A DNA stretch of 12,500 nt from Theodoxus fluviatilis (GCA_034096865.1 JAWQFJ010000625.1:37501-50000); one strand, 5' to 3'. Numbered from the stretch's first letter, positions 1 to 8,575 are shown. Translations and numbers: made by a program. The notes: generated by a model from the sequence alone, not told the origin.

Positions 1-235
1 AAGACCCGTATTGCCATTGCGCACACCTCATTGTCAGTGTCTCGTTAGTTGTATTCTTTAAGAAATGCACGCAGTAATCATGCTGGATTAACCTGTCCTT
101 AGTCCTGCAAACAGCACGTCATTGACCTCGCAAATAAAAGTTCACGATTCGTGCTATGCATCCACAATAATATCGCCCCAAAGTAGTCGATGGGATGGTG
201 CATGCTGAAACCGCCAGGAAAATGCTTTTACCAAT

Positions 236-625
236 GAAAATTATAAATGTAAAGGTGTTCTCTTTTATATTGCGACTTTCCAGCTATTGATGGGTGCTCA
301 AACCGCATAATTTCACCCCTGGTCATCAAGCTGCATTCTGTATCACGACAACTCCATTTCACCTTAACTCCCTGGGAAGCGCACTACCAGACTGAAGATG
401 AATGCGCCATAGTTAGTTTTCACATTGTGTCCAGCTCAGTTTTAACAGGTGCCCGTTTTTCTCCTGGACTGGGAGAAGCAACGTGAATAAAGTACTTTGC
501 TCGAGGGTGCAAATTGACGTAGTAACCGCGCAGCTTCGAACGCCACGCCCACTAGCCGCAAGCGACTGCAGGTCAAGCGCACTAACCACGCTGCCACAGA
601 GCCCCTATAGTCTGGCCAGGGAGTG
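236..625 (-). mobile_element. Degenerate tRNA-derived SINE
   Basis: Read on the minus strand, this has a tRNA-like head. An A-box-like TGGCAGCGTGGTTAG lies at 596-582 and a B-box-like GGCGTTCGAAG at 544-534, spaced roughly as in a tRNA. A body follows with TTGCTTCTCCCAGTCCAGGA near 480-460. The 3' tail at 306-254 has GCGGTTTGAGCACC and GTCGCAATATAA. That tail resembles the shared SINE 3' tail (GCGCTTTGAGC ... GCGCTATATAA) found in many invertebrate SINEs, with several substitutions. These mutations and the lack of clean target-site duplications point to an old, inactive copy. It is antisense to the KIF26 gene. The exact 5' edge (about 617-640) and 3' edge (about 225-240) are uncertain. RNA polymerase III promoter activity is unlikely but not excluded. 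Confidence 0.72.
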
Positions 626-2136
626 TTACCAAGGAACGTTCGAGAAGGCATCTAATCCCCGCCTGTAGTAATAAGTTTGTTTCGTCCTTCATCTTGTTTA
701 CGACGAACTCAAGGCTGAGGTCTGGTTTTGAGTGGTTTTCGAAACGCCAACTTGTTTGTCGGCAACATTCATTCAACTCGTGTTTTAAAAAAATACTTCT
801 GCACCGATGGCAAAGCGGCATGTGATGGGTGCTTCCAGAAAACAGCTGGTTCACGGAAGGCGAGTGGTGACGACAGCTCAAAACCCATCGCAGTTGCATG
901 CTTTCCTCCTTGTCCCCCGCAGGGCTGTACCCAAGGCCTGGAATCATAAAGGGGCTTTTTAATGAGGTGGGAGCGACTGCGATGACCTACGGGGATTCCT
1001 ACAGGGCAGTGTGCAGTCACAGCGCTGCAAATCAACGGGCAGGTCTACCCCCTCCTCGTGGAATGTAGAGAGATAGGCTGCTGCCGGGAACTGCGTTTAG
1101 TTTTGGGAGAACCCAACTGGTGAAGTGCAGTGGCTTGAAGAGGAACATTGAGTAAAATGAGTTTTGCCTTCCATGCGTCAGAGCGAGAGCTAAACGTCCG
1201 AGCAGTTCTTCATGGAGTACTTCATTCTGGCGCTTGAGATTCTTAGCTCTGGATATTTCAGATCTACTTCGCTGAACAGAGCTGCGATAGCATAACTTTA
1301 TGAATGATATATAAAGTAATCTTACACGTTTTGAAAGTCGAACGTTATCACGCAAAGCTGTTTTTTCACGATAAATGTCTGAGATGCAGCATATGCCTCG
1401 TTTTATTGTAAACAACCTGGCTTTGAAATCCTCTAGTACTTCTCAGTTTTTTAAGACCTTATTTCGCGTCAAACTGTGTCTGAAGTAGCACGGTACCTTC
1501 TCGCACCAGTCTACAGTAGAGCATGGTTTACTGGTTAGTGACTTTTGTTTCTTATCACGTGAACGCACTGGGTTTCTCTAAAAAAAAATTATGGCAGTCT
1601 GCTGTAGGTAAAGTTGGCAATATTGGATTTTATGACTTGTTACGTCACCTCTTCTGACGTGACCAAATATCCCAACCTTTGACCCGGAAATGATTTTGAC
1701 GTGCCCTTGCCGTTTACTGCGCGCGTAACTCGACTCCTTCAACCGATTCATTTGAACAGCTTTTCCCCACCTATTTCATTCGTTATCGTTCTCTACATCG
1801 CCGTGTCTCCCGCCCCCGTCACGTGCCCTTGCAAGCGTATCTCCCTCTGGAGTTGCATGTGCTGCACCTGCTCGTTCCACTGAACCCCGATCTCCTTTCT
1901 CCGTTCACACGCACATTGCCCTCCGCGTTCTGCGTGTGTTACACTTCTAGACGTTACCGTTTTGGAGATATCAAGATATTCTGCTCTGTCGGAAGGAGTA
2001 CTGTTCCACGTTTTATCTCTTATCATGCTCCCTTGGTGCGACGCCTTCACTTCACTTGTCCGATGCATCTCGTAGTTCTGTTGTTTACTACTTCCACACC
2101 CCTTCACAGATAGCAGTTTCTGCAAGGACGTGATGG

Positions 2137-2188
2137 TCTCTCTCTCGCTCTCTCTCTCCCTCTCTCTCTCTCTCTCTAGCTCTCTCTC

Positions 2189-2260
<72 letters not shown>

Positions 2261-2278
2261 CTCTCTCTCTCTCTCTTT
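2137..2278 (+). repeat. (CT)n dinucleotide satellite
   Basis: About 142 bp of CT/TC repeats with a few interruptions (GCTC, CTAGC, CGTT, TTTT). All pyrimidine on the plus strand and purine on the minus strand with near mirror symmetry, so it is a candidate for intramolecular triplex formation. It is the reverse complement of the GA satellite at 7641-7686 on the other side of exon A. The apparent glutamate/arginine-rich reading frames across it are repeat artefacts. Confidence 0.97.
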
Positions 2279-3439
2279 CACGACCTAGTGATGCATTCAA
2301 CATACAGTTTTGATAAATAAATGCTGTGCATGGCTTACATTTTCTTTGGATGGGTTGCTAGTATCCCGAAATAGAGCGTTTTCTGTGGGAACCGGCAACA
2401 CGTCGGCCATTGAAATTTGCAAATAGTTGGCTACTTAGCCGTGTAGTGCTGACACAGACCACCACTAAATTTTGGGTTGTTTAGTGGCCAACTTACTATT
2501 CAGACCTTACTTCGCAATTTAGTGGCAAACTTCCGATTTAGTTGCCTACTACCGTGTAGTAGGTTCATATGCAGCCCACTACTGAGGCTGTATCGGAGCA
2601 AGCATTGCTGCAGCTGCGACACGTGAAAAGCCAGCGGTGCAGATGTCTTCTGTTGCGACAGATACGAGGCATGGCGGTGGATGGAAGTTGAAAGAAGAAC
2701 CTCGCGTGCCCAATCAGCGTCGGCTTTGTGTGGTGCTCGTGCTCCATTTAGTAGGCTGAGCGTCCTTCTTTGATGTCCTTGTTCGTTTCTCGCTTGCGCC
2801 AAAAGACCACGTTCCTGTTTGATAAGGCCGACCTTTTCCCCCCAGTTAGCAGCAGTAGCATCGCGCATGTATGACGGATTGAGTCAACAATATTTAATGT
2901 CTACGCCGTAAGTGCATTTTCTTTTCTGAGGTGAAACGTATAGAACTGGTAGTCGTTACAGAAAAGATGCTCAGGGAATTTGAATTTTACTGGAAGTCTC
3001 GAAACTTTCATTACATGAACCCAGCCAGCGTCGTCTGGGGAAGGCCATTCCAAGCTTCATGTCTTTGATGACGAAACTGCGTCTTCAGAAGAAGGCACAG
3101 AAGGCCGACCATGGCGACTGGAACGGGACATTAACCCAGGTTACAAGACGCCATGGAGCCACGGCACTCCAGCAAACGCTTCCCGGACGGCTCTAAGACT
3201 CACCCAGAAGGTCTGCAGGCAGTTCTGGGGTGAGACCAGGTCACCTCCGTGGCGCCTATCGGCACCCAAGTCTCCGCAAGTACCTGGGTCTGGGGATGGC
3301 CGCTGTCTGCTAGATCATTGTCTGCCAAATGAAGTCGGGGAATAAATTCTCGCCCGTGCCTCAAGTTCGGCCATAACTGTTAAACGACCCCTGGCTCAGC
3401 GCGGATTCTTCGATGGCCCGACGTTCGATCTGAGCAGCA

Positions 3440-3840
3440 AAGTGCCAGCTTGTATTAATCAGGGTCGTAAATCAAAAGCTCTTGACACACTTGCAGAGAT
3501 AATGGCCATGATAAATATTTTAGCTCCTGAAGCGGTCCTGAGCAGGAGCATCGACAACGTAGGGGGCCATTTCCCTTTCTGCGTCGCGCCCCGGGGGGCC
3601 GGGGGAATCCGCGCGCTGTTCTGCCTGTATATTGAGTTAAATCAACCGTCCGGAGAGGACCTCCATCAATTCTTGATGAAATGTTTACCTTCTCGGAGAA
3701 AGGAGGACGGATCGTTCGCAGCGGACGCCTCGGCGGCGATCCGCCGTAGGAAACCTCTGCACGCCCCCAAGGTGCCGAGCCTGTGGGCACGGCGTTTGAT
3801 GCCATGTCTTAATGGCTGTGCAAATACGAGGAAAACACAC
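3440..3840. promoter_or_regulatory. CpG-rich block with dense transcription-factor-like motifs, possible intronic enhancer or CpG island
   Basis: GC-rich, high-complexity block; I count roughly 28 CpG between 3540 and 3840, far above the flanks. The less GC-rich left edge has ATTAATCA, AGATAA and ATAAATATTTT (homeodomain-, GATA- and forkhead-like). CATCAATTCTTGATG at 3664-3678 is a perfect 6-bp inverted repeat with a 3-nt spacer, followed by TGTTTAC (forkhead core) at 3682-3688. TGCAAAT (POU octamer part) is at 3819-3825. A 134-codon open frame spans 3442-3846, but the opposite strand is also open, as expected of GC-rich DNA, and neither translation resembles a known protein. A regulatory role is inference from composition and motif density only; an unrecognised coding exon is the alternative. 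Confidence 0.3.
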
Positions 3841-4359
3841 GCGTAACCTAGCCCCTCGTGCTGCCCAAAGCCAGGGGCGCTCCTTGGTTTGGGCAAGGGG
3901 AAATCTATAGTCCATTGATTTCCTAGGGTTGGACAGGACCTAATTCTATCAGCAGCAGCACCGCGGGTGAAACCCGAGAGCGGAGGGTACTTCTTCCCTA
4001 CCTCCTTCACACTCCACGACTCTCCCCCACATCCCCCTCTTTCTACAATACCCCCCTCGTCCTGTCCTCTTCTTCCCAGTCCATTCCCTTCCCTCTAAAT
4101 CCAATCCAGAGGTGGATCATCTTCTTACACCCAGATTAATCATATTAGTGGCCTTCTCCTGTACAAGGAAAGGGGTCCACACGCGGAATAATCAAACAAA
4201 TGGCGGAAGAGCTTGGCCCTTTCATGTACCTCGCGCCTCCATGGCGAGAAGACACGGCATGCAAGGGAGCTGCAATGGCAAAAAGAGTGGGGCTGTAAAA
4301 AGGAAAACTCCAGGCAAGTAAATCCGATTGCGAGATCCCTGCATTTCCGGCTGACCTGA

Positions 4360-4650
4360 CGGTTTCTGTGGGGGAATGTCCGCCATGTTAGGCTTAGAGC
4401 TCGGCCTGTCTTTCTCGCTTCCCGTTGCCGCGTTCGGTGCGCATGCTTGCCTGCCCGCCGCTTAAATCTTGATCAGAAACCCTCCAGCGCACAGCTTTCT
4501 GCGAATCAAGGGAGAGGAAATAAAACTCGGGCGGGGAAAGTGGCTGCGAGGAAAAGGCGAGAATTTCTCATCGCACGTTCCCCTTGAAAAACAGGCCGTG
4601 TGCAAGAAATGGCGCGCGCGGCTACGAAAACAGCCAATCAGGCAAAACAT
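4360..4650. promoter_or_regulatory. Second CpG-rich block with promoter-like boxes
   Basis: About 25 CpG in 290 bp, with CCGCCATGTT near 4380 (YY1-like), GGGCGG at 4529-4534 (GC box) and CCAAT at 4634-4638, just before the C-rich tract. GC box, CCAAT and CpG enrichment together fit an internal or alternative promoter of the unmethylated type. No convincing TATA box, initiator or downstream first exon is visible, so this remains a suggestion. It could also be part of one larger regulatory region with the block at 3440-3840. Confidence 0.25.
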
Positions 4651-4996
4651 GTATCGGACCCAGTGTCATGCAACTTCCCCCCTTTCCCCGACTCCCCTCT
4701 ACCCTACCCCCCTCTCCCCCACCCCCTCTTCCTCACCCCCCTCTCTCTCACCTTCCTTTCCCCCAATCCCCTCTCCCCCATCCCCCTCTCTCCCCTTCGC
4801 ACTCCGTTTTTTACGCCCCTCACCCCCTTTCTCACCCCCTCCTCTACTCCCTCTCCTTTCCCTCATATCCCCGTGCTCCCCTCCCGTTTGCATCCTCACA
4901 CCTCTCTCCTCTCGCTGTGTTGGATACCCACGCTACCGCCAATTTCCCCGTACCACCCATTCTCCTTTTCCAACTCTGTTTCCTCCAAACCCTCGT

Positions 4997-5027
4997 CCCC
5001 CCACCCCACCCCCCACCCCCCACCCCC
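4997..5027 (-). other. G-quadruplex / i-motif candidate
   Basis: On the plus strand this is C6-A-C4-A-C6-A-C6-A-C5. The minus strand therefore has five runs of four to six G separated by single T, a pattern known to favour very stable parallel quadruplexes; the C strand fits an i-motif. It would form on the template strand for KIF26 transcription. Confidence 0.8.
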
Positions 5028-5120
5028 TTCCACGTCCCGTCGCTGGAGCACCCTTTTCTTCCTCATGTTTTTTGCTGCTTGTTATTCCTCTCTATATCTT
5101 CAGCCCCTCTCGCTCTTAGT

Positions 5121-5201
5121 CCCCATCAACCCTCTCTCCCCCACCCTCACCCCCACCCTTCCCCCATCAACCCTCTCTCCCCCACCCTCACCCCCACCCT
5201 T
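5121..5201 (+). repeat. Two exact 40-bp tandem copies in the C-rich tract
   Basis: The 40-bp unit at 5121-5160 (CCCCATCAACC at the start, CACCCCCACCCTT at the end) is repeated base for base at 5162-5201, with one extra C between. Exact identity in an otherwise variable tract indicates recent slippage or unequal exchange. Confidence 0.95.
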
Positions 5202-5374
5202 CATTCTTTTCTTTTTTCTCCCTTGCAATTTCCCTTACAACTGTTACACCGTTTTGCCGATGGTAGTGGTGGAAGTAACGGTGTTTATGTTTTCCTCCTA
5301 TACTTATGTGCCATGCGCTTTTGTGACGAATGAGAAACACGTCTAACCATCGCCATTAGTTTCTCCTCGTAACT

Positions 5375-5650
5375 CAGAATGGCTCCTCTGCTCATCAGCA
5401 GTCTGCAAAGCAACATGGCAGAACTAGGGCTGATGTACTGTCAGCAGTCTGCAAAGGACTTCAGAATGGCATAGTTAGGGCTGATGTACTGTCAGCAGTC
5501 TGCAAAGGACTGCAAGATGGCAGAACTAGGGCTGATGTGCTGTCAGCAGTCTGCGAAGCTCTGCAGAATGGCAGAACTAGGGCTGATGTAATGTCAGCAG
5601 TCTGCAAAAGACTGCAAGATGTCAGAACTAGGAATGATGTACTGCAGCAA
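5375..5650 (+). repeat. 51-bp-period minisatellite, about five copies
   Basis: TCAGCAGTCTGC recurs at 5395, 5441, 5492, 5543 and 5594 (spacings 46, 51, 51, 51), and each copy includes GCAGAACTAGGGCTGATGT or a variant; edges decay on both sides. The period is a multiple of three, and the plus strand is open from 5360 to 5845. It reads as a 17-residue repeat, ADVLSAVCKGLQDGRTR with variants. The minus strand is also open across the repeat. Copies contain a small hairpin: GCAGTCT-GCAAA-AGACTGC in the copy at 5594 is a perfect 7-bp stem. The first copy has a 5-bp deletion, which argues against a maintained coding frame. Non-coding minisatellite is the default reading. Confidence 0.92.
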
Positions 5651-6502
5651 GAACTTGCGATGTGGTGCTCCTGGCTCATGACACGTGTTGCCAGTTTTTT
5701 TTCTGTTCGTCTTTTTCTCTCGCGCATGGTTTCCGTAATTAATCATTACTCTTCTCCTCTCAGACCGGCGTGTCACAAGACAATTATTACCACTTGTGAG
5801 TTCTGCTTTGAAAACCAAGAGGGTGAATTTGTTTGTCTAAAATAAAATATCGCGTTGTAGAACAAAGAATAAGAAATTCCGCGCCGTTGCGGCAAAGATG
5901 TTCTCAACCTCATTTGCTGCAGCTGCGGCTGCCTCGTAATAAACATGATGTACGTCCCCTCCGCCACGTGTTGTTTACGGGTTCTTGTTTGTTTTTTGTC
6001 AGCTAGCAATTAGTCGTTTCCTCATCTTGCACGTGGGAAAAATTTACGCCATTAACGTACTCCCCGTGATTGTTTTGTCCCCCGCTGAGCTTGCAATGGC
6101 GAAGTGCGTAGAATGAATTAATAGACGGCAGCTTAATTTGTGCAACATTAACGTGGCTTCGTGTTCATAATGTAATGCTTCTCTTCTGTAATACAGCGTG
6201 ATACAGCATCTAAACTAGTAAGCGATGAAGTTGCTGTTGACTGGGTTTTTTGCCTTCACCTGTTGGAAACGCAGGGCTTATCATCGATTTGATTGTCAGT
6301 ACACGTAGTTTTGATCTGATTATTTCACATGCAGTGAAATGAATGTCGAATGCACGAGGTTTGCATGCTTTCATTTACACGTGCAGACGTCATGAGTTTT
6401 CCCTTGCATTTCGTGTTTCACTATCTCTCCATTGTGTGTCCATTTTGTATGTTAACGAGGCATCGCTGATTTCAGAGACAGACATGCACAGAAAGGGCAC
6501 AT

Positions 6503-6505
<3 letters not shown>

Positions 6506-6586
<81 letters not shown>

Positions 6587-6588
6587 CA

Positions 6589-6625
<37 letters not shown>

Positions 6626-6705
6626 CACAAAAACACACACACACATACACACACAAAACACAAACACACACACAAAGCACTCTCACGCACACATACACGC
6701 ACGCA

Positions 6706-6755
<50 letters not shown>

Positions 6756-6846
6756 GCACACACAAAGCACACACACAAAGCACACACACATACACACACG
6801 CGTGAGCTCGTACACACTCACACACACAGACACACACACACACACA
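6506..6846 (+). repeat. (CA)n satellite upstream of exon A (341 bp)
   Basis: Begins with a pure (CA)39 run at 6506-6583, then interrupted CA with ACAAAACACAAAC and CACAAAGCAC variants, and CACGCACGCACGCGCAC near 6705. Alternating purine-pyrimidine DNA of this kind is Z-DNA prone, and CA repeats in RNA are classic hnRNP L sites affecting nearby exons. It ends 87 nt before exon A and is the reverse complement in type of the tract at 7166-7510. Open frames reading Thr-His or Cys-Val are artefacts. Confidence 0.98.
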
Positions 6847-6906
6847 TTCGAGATCACCTTTAGCCCTTAATGTATTCGTACTTTCAACTGTAACACATCT
6901 CAAAGT

Positions 6907-6933
6907 TTGACACAATCTGTCTGTGTGCTGCAG
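6907..6933 (+). promoter_or_regulatory. 3' splice site of exon A with branch-point candidate
   Basis: The acceptor reads CTGTCTGTGTGCTGCAG before GTC. A TTGAC at 6907-6911 fits the yUnAy branch-point pattern, with its A at 6910, 24 nt from the exon. The pyrimidine tract is short and broken by G, so this looks like a moderate rather than strong site. The end of the CA satellite lies 87 nt upstream of the exon. Confidence 0.7.
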
Positions 6934-7143
6934 GTCAAAGTGATGCTGAGAATCTGTGCCCCCTACCAGTCGGGGTCAGGGGAGCAGGCTACGTCATTTC
7001 TGTCCGTGGACCCTCGACGTAAGCAAGTGACGGTGCACGACCCCTCGGCCAGTGGTTACGTCACTGCCGCTAGTCGACGTCAGCCTACCGCCGCTCCCAA
7101 AATGTTCAACTTCGACGCCGTCTTCTCGCCAGATGACTCTCTG
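6934..7143 (+). CDS. KIF26: Kinesin-like KIF26 motor-domain exon (internal, 70 codons)
   Basis: Internal exon coding the first strands of a kinesin-11/KIF26 motor domain. It opens with VKVMLRIC (first beta strand), continues with SFLSVDPRRKQVTVHDP at residues 21-37, has a linker rich in S, A and R, and ends KMFNFDAVFSPDDSL at residues 56-70. The last segment corresponds to the kinesin 'F-x-F-D-x-V-F' block. The frame is fixed by a TGCAG acceptor just before GTC and a CTG/GTACGT donor; both junctions are phase 0, so the exon is 210 nt (70 codons). Joining it to the exon at 12237 gives DDSL-TELC, which lines up with DDSQ-AEVC as I recall it in vertebrate KIF26A/B. KIF26 proteins are large (about 1,900-2,100 residues in vertebrates), bind microtubules and are regarded as lacking ordinary motor ATPase activity; they act in signalling and cell migration. 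I cannot say whether this is one KIF26 gene or one of several paralogues. Confidence 0.87.
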
Positions 7144-7149
7144 GTACGT
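7144..7149 (+). promoter_or_regulatory. 5' splice site of exon A
   Basis: CTG/GTACGT donor. It keeps the kinesin reading frame up to DDSL and leaves phase 0. The TG satellite starts only 22 nt downstream, close enough for proteins or structures on that repeat to affect U1 binding. Confidence 0.75.
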
Positions 7150-7163
7150 GTCGTCTGGAGGCT

Positions 7164-7165
<2 letters not shown>

Positions 7166-7240
<75 letters not shown>

Positions 7241-7477
7241 TGTCTGTCTGTCTGTGTGTGTGTCTGTGTGTGTGTGTGTGTGTATTTGTGTGTGTGTGTG
7301 TATTTGTGTGTGTGTGTGTATTTGTGTGTGTGTGTGTGTGTGTGCGTGTGCGTATTTGTGTGTGTGTGTGTGTGCGCGCGCGCGTATTTGTGTGCGTATT
7401 TGTGTGTGTATGTGTTTGTTTGTGTGTATAAATTTTGTGTGTGTGTGTATTTGTGTGTGTATGTGTTGTTTTTTCTC

Positions 7478-7510
<33 letters not shown>
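7166..7510 (+). repeat. (TG)n satellite downstream of exon A (345 bp)
   Basis: Pure (GT)37 at 7166-7239, then (TCTG)4 at 7239-7254. A TATTT interruption recurs at 7283, 7301 and 7319 (18-bp higher-order period) and again at 7353, 7385 and 7397. An 11-nt alternating GC run lies at 7374-7384, and pure TG resumes to 7510. UG repeats in RNA bind TDP-43 and CELF proteins, and (GU)12 or longer can adopt the pUG quadruplex fold. It starts 22 nt after the exon A donor. Very different codon-like readings in all frames are artefacts. Confidence 0.98.
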
Positions 7511-7511
<1 letters not shown>

Positions 7512-7634
7512 TGTTGTTGTTGCACGCGCGATTTTACATGCATGCAAATGTATACGTGCATACATGCACGTGTGTGTATTTGTAGGCACCCGTCTGAGAG
7601 TATGTAATGTCTGTGTTGCACCTCTGTGTGTGTA

Positions 7635-7640
<6 letters not shown>

Positions 7641-7686
<46 letters not shown>
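7641..7686 (+). repeat. (GA)23 satellite
   Basis: Uninterrupted GA repeat of 46 bp, preceded by AAGAGAA. Purine-only on the plus strand; GA/GAA repeats in RNA act as SR-protein type enhancers in other genes. It is complementary to the CT satellite at 2137-2278. Confidence 0.97.
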
Positions 7687-7690
<4 letters not shown>

Positions 7691-8575
7691 GTTTTTTGGA
7701 CCAGACTGCCAGTGTTATGAAAAGTTCAAGTTTCATGAAATTAACTCATATCCTGTTATTCTTTATTTTACCTCTCGAATGTATTTATTTTCCTCTGGGG
7801 CCAAGTTGGACAAATTTGCACGAGGAATCAGATGCCCATGACCAACGGACATTTGAGTACTTACGTGTATTTGCTGAGTGAGTTATGTTTACTCCATCTT
7901 TTTAATTCCTCAAATATATCCTCAAGTATGTCATATTTGTCTTCCTCACCTTGTTTTATCATCTGGTGCCTTGGGGAAATTTTACCTGCGTTAGTGAGCC
8001 GCGTACGTGAGATTTATTTACAAATCTTGTTGAACGTATAAACTGAGAACTGTACCTCCGTAGCTTGCGTTGGGTCGACGTTCAGAGAACAGACAGCATG
8101 TAGACACAACAGTCCGACACTCGGCACGGTGGATAGGGTTTCCCCAGAGCCGAGATTGTGAATGCAGCCCCTCACAGCTGACCAAGCTGTCCAAACAGTC
8201 GGCCAAGGTGGGTCCAGCCATCCTCCCTCTCAGCGCTAGGAACCTACTTCTGCAAGGCGGACCCTTACGGCTGAGAGACCTTGAAAATGGCGAGGATAGG
8301 CAAACCAGACAGGCAGAAGACCTCTCCTCCCTTTCCCCTCCCGTCCCTTGCCTCGTCTGCCTAATTGCCCGAGGCTGGACTATTATGCCTGGGTATTGGG
8401 AAGCTGTCGACTACTCTGCCTGTCATATCTATCTCCGCCCAGCACAGCTGCGAGGAACATATGGTTGTCTGTGGTGGATGTTTTTCTGCCAATTACCTGC
8501 AACTCAAGTATGTAAAGAGCGGCTCGGGAGGTCAGATTAAACGGTTTCTGCAGACCCGCCAGATCCTCCAAGCAC

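Larger units (their letters stand above)
4671..5215 (+). repeat. C/T-rich low-complexity tract (about 545 bp)
   Basis: Long tract dominated by CCCCCTCT, CCCCCAC and TCCC motifs, with short mixed-sequence breaks near 4915-4960 and 5040-5100. The transcript, if read as KIF26 intron, would be a very long C-rich RNA suited to poly(C)-binding proteins. On DNA the minus strand is G-rich and could form quadruplexes. All three plus-strand frames look proline/serine/leucine-rich and open for 200-250 codons solely because of composition. Confidence 0.93.
1..6933 (+). other. Upstream intron or non-coding region, no exon recognised
   Basis: Inferred intron of the KIF26 gene, because exon A is internal and begins in phase 0; its 5' end lies outside the window. 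I see no stretch resembling the KIF26 N-terminal region or another known protein. Between the listed repeats and CpG-rich blocks the sequence is ordinary, mixed-composition DNA: 1-235, 626-2136, 2279-3430, 3841-4360 (including a C/T-rich patch at 4014-4110) and 5651-6505 hold nothing I can name. At 2462-2487 an 8-bp inverted repeat (CCACTAAA, 10-nt loop, TTTAGTGG) lies beside two further TTTAGT-type copies near 2518 and 2537. Confidence 0.6.

Noticed and set aside
534..596. Functional tRNA gene on the minus strand
   Set aside because: A- and B-box-like motifs are present, but the stems do not close as a tRNA and the sequence continues into a SINE body and tail.
1793..2303. Minus-strand Glu/Arg-rich frames over 2100-2300
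   Set aside because: Pure GA-repeat translation; no splice or start context and no non-repeat domain.
3442..3846. 134-codon plus-strand frame as a gene
   Set aside because: The opposite strand is also open for most of the length, GC richness explains it, and the translation resembles nothing I know; kept only as a possible regulatory block.
4469..5346. Proline/serine-rich frames of 216-249 codons
   Set aside because: Three overlapping plus-strand frames are open at once, explained by C/T-rich composition with few stop codons.
6990..7083. Several ACGTCA half-CRE sites in exon A (6991, 7057, 7078)
   Set aside because: They lie in coding sequence and are explained by codons for Y/R-x-V/S runs; no independent support for a regulatory role.
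6343..7736. Open frames of 100-218 codons reading Thr-His, Cys-Val or His-Thr repeats
   Set aside because: They are direct translations of CA/TG satellites in any frame; only the 70 codons of exon A within this span have protein-family support and splice sites.
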